Shown here: positions 62,992 to 64,000 of the stretch, one piece after another
How the letters are laid out: every line of letters starts with the position of its first letter
Numbering within the stretch: the stretch's first letter is position 1
NCBI GenBank assembly: GCA_016125095.1
Contig: WGMK01000006.1
Span: 62,001 to 126,000 of the forward strand
DNA length: 64,000 nt
Direction of reading: 5' to 3'
Origin: Candidatus Hydrogenedens sp.
Lineage (GTDB): Bacteria > Hydrogenedentota > Hydrogenedentia > Hydrogenedentales > JAEUWI01
Program-made: the position numbers and the translations under genes
Notes under the pieces: generated by a model
The model's input: only the letters and a program-made list of their open reading frames with translations
Told to the model about the DNA's origin: nothing
The model's database searches: none

Positions 62992-64000
62992 CTACATCTG
63001 GCAGCATTCCCAAAGGAAACGGTCGACATACGTGGCGGAAATATGGCCGTAGCCCTGGGCCGGGCCATAGTACCCCGCGGCAGGCAGGCTGTGGCCCCAC
63101 GCCGGCCCCCAGCTGTTGCGGAGCACGAAATAGCCGCCGGAAGGCTCCGCCGCCGAAGCCACGAACCCGGTGATACACACCGCGTGGCCGCCGTCCCGCA
63201 CCGAGGTCGGCGGCGGGTCCAGCACCACCCCATGCGACCACGAAAGCGGAGTGCCCCAGTTGTTCATGCCGGACATGGGATCCTTGAACACCGGCAGCGT
63301 AACCGCGACCGGCCGGCCCATGCGCAGCTGGCCGAGCACGACCGAAGCGCCGCCGCCCGGTTGATAGAACCCGGGCGCGCGACGGCGCGCCGCGGCATCG
63401 GCCAAGGCCGCAGCCGAGGGCGGAAAGACCCCGATGTGCCCGGGATCGCCAGGCACCTCGTAATGCTGATAGGGATGGAAATCTTCGAGACAGATACCGT
63501 CTTGCTGCAGCGCGCGCCGCGCGAAATCAAGCGTCGTGCCGTCATCGTTCGGCCAAGAATCCGGCAGCCTCTTGATCGCCCAATAAAGATACTGCTCGGC
63601 GAGATCCGGACACGGCCCGTCGCCCGCAAAGTACGGCTCGGCGCAGGCGCTCATGGCGAACGACACGCACGTGCCGCGCGGATTCTGATCGCGCACCGGC
63701 CACGGATCGCAGTAGCGCGTATCGATGACTTCGCCCGACTCGTTGTCGAGCGCCGCCGTTTTCGCCGGCGCGTCCAGCTCGATCCTCTCTCCGGCGGCCT
63801 TGAAGGGCACATCGGCCGCAGGCGGCGCGGCGCCCAGCGTCACCGGCGGCGCCTTGCGCTCGATGTAGTCCGCCACTGTCGATGCGCCCAGCGCCCGCGC
63901 GCTTTCCGCAGCGCCGCCCCGGGCCGTCAGCTTCGGAAAATTCAGCAGCCCTTCCGTTGCCAGCGACGGGAACGACGCTATAAGCGCGAGCAGTTCCTCC
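62992..64000 (-). CDS. C1A papain-like cysteine peptidase, 5' end outside the window
   Basis: The frame stays open to the window edge (a GTG at 63876 is possible but the upstream frame contains EELLALIASFPSLATEGLL, so the true start is probably further up). At least 336 codons. Papain fold marks: VRDQNPRGTCVSFAMSACAEPYF (oxyanion Gln and catalytic Cys), DGTTLDFARRALQQDGI, GGHAVCITGF (catalytic His), and FVLRNSWGPAWG (Asn). The N-terminal part may be a propeptide. No signal peptide is visible in the window. It likely hydrolyses proteins; the substrate is unknown. Confidence 0.82.
   Translation of the reverse strand, partial: EELLALIASFPSLATEGLLNFPKLTARGGAAESARALGASTVADYIERKAPPVTLGAAPPAADVPFKAAGERIELDAPAKTAALDNESGEVIDTRYCDPWPVRDQNPRGTCVSFAMSACAEPYFAGDGPCPDLAEQYLYWAIKRLPDSWPNDDGTTLDFARRALQQDGICLEDFHPYQHYEVPGDPGHIGVFPPSAAALADAAARRRAPGFYQPGGGASVVLGQLRMGRPVAVTLPVFKDPMSGMNNWGTPLSWSHGVVLDPPPTSVRDGGHAVCITGFVASAAEPSGGYFVLRNSWGPAWGHSLPAAGYYGPAQGYGHISATYVDRFLWECCQM

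Overview
This 64 kb window is high-GC, gene-dense chromosomal DNA from a Gram-negative-type, didermic bacterium with a large secretome. Signal peptides, lipoboxes, a CsgG-like lipoprotein and a FadL/PorV-like porin indicate an outer membrane. A DUF1800/DUF1501 pair, an H-x9-DG pseudopilin, WD40-carrying Ser/Thr kinases and dockerin-like acidic repeats ending secreted proteins resemble Planctomycetota or Candidatus Hydrogenedentota. That placement is an inference from gene style; no rRNA is present. There is no phage, plasmid, IS transposase or CRISPR array. The mobile-looking DNA consists of short palindromic repeats.

Layout. 1-7.5 kb: the end of a ClpB/ClpC ATPase, a degenerate FHA membrane protein, a Tat-exported phosphatase/sulfatase-like protein with a membrane partner, a large secreted protein with Ca-binding-like repeats, and a CotH-family lipoprotein. 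7.5-16 kb: a giant Ser/Thr kinase with WD40 repeats, divergent from a TPR/Ig/CsgG lipoprotein translationally coupled to an outer-membrane barrel. 16-18 kb: beta-carbonic anhydrase, a GntR regulator and an unknown protein. 18-29 kb: the most interesting block. A receptor-like kinase, an FHA-GAF-sigma54 activator and a secreted ELWxxDGT-repeat protein overlap as one unit, and a second secreted delta-60-repeat protein follows. Paired 17-bp palindromes lie upstream of the kinase gene and upstream of the delta-60 gene, the latter with a -24/-12-like element at the right distance. 29-35 kb: tRNA-Glu, RfbD, a DEAD-box helicase, and the DUF1800/DUF1501 pair. 35-37.5 kb: a cobalamin riboswitch in front of a surface protein and a pseudopilin-like protein.

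37.6-46 kb: a GH13 enzyme, a periplasmic glycerophosphodiester phosphodiesterase, a type-2-like IleRS and a membrane protein. 46-53.7 kb: a tightly packed envelope/housekeeping run (small membrane proteins, AmiC-type amidase, GerMN protein, MurI, divergent polysaccharide deacetylase, TsaD, PilT). 53.7-56 kb: a carbohydrate-binding-module protein, two very small proteins and a GT4 glycosyltransferase. 56-58.7 kb: a duplicated gdpd 3' fragment, nested inverted repeats, and a PadR regulator with two paralogous membrane proteins. 58.7-64 kb: dihydroorotase, an FKBP isomerase, a DUF1499 protein, XerD-like recombinase, a small acidic protein, and a C1A papain-like peptidase running off the window.

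Themes that link genes: Ser/Thr phosphorylation and FHA recognition (448, 7553, 24961, 26796) probably control secreted or surface proteins, and palindromic repeats (15.9, 34.7, 41.2, 56.4, 58.6 kb) shape the intergenic DNA.
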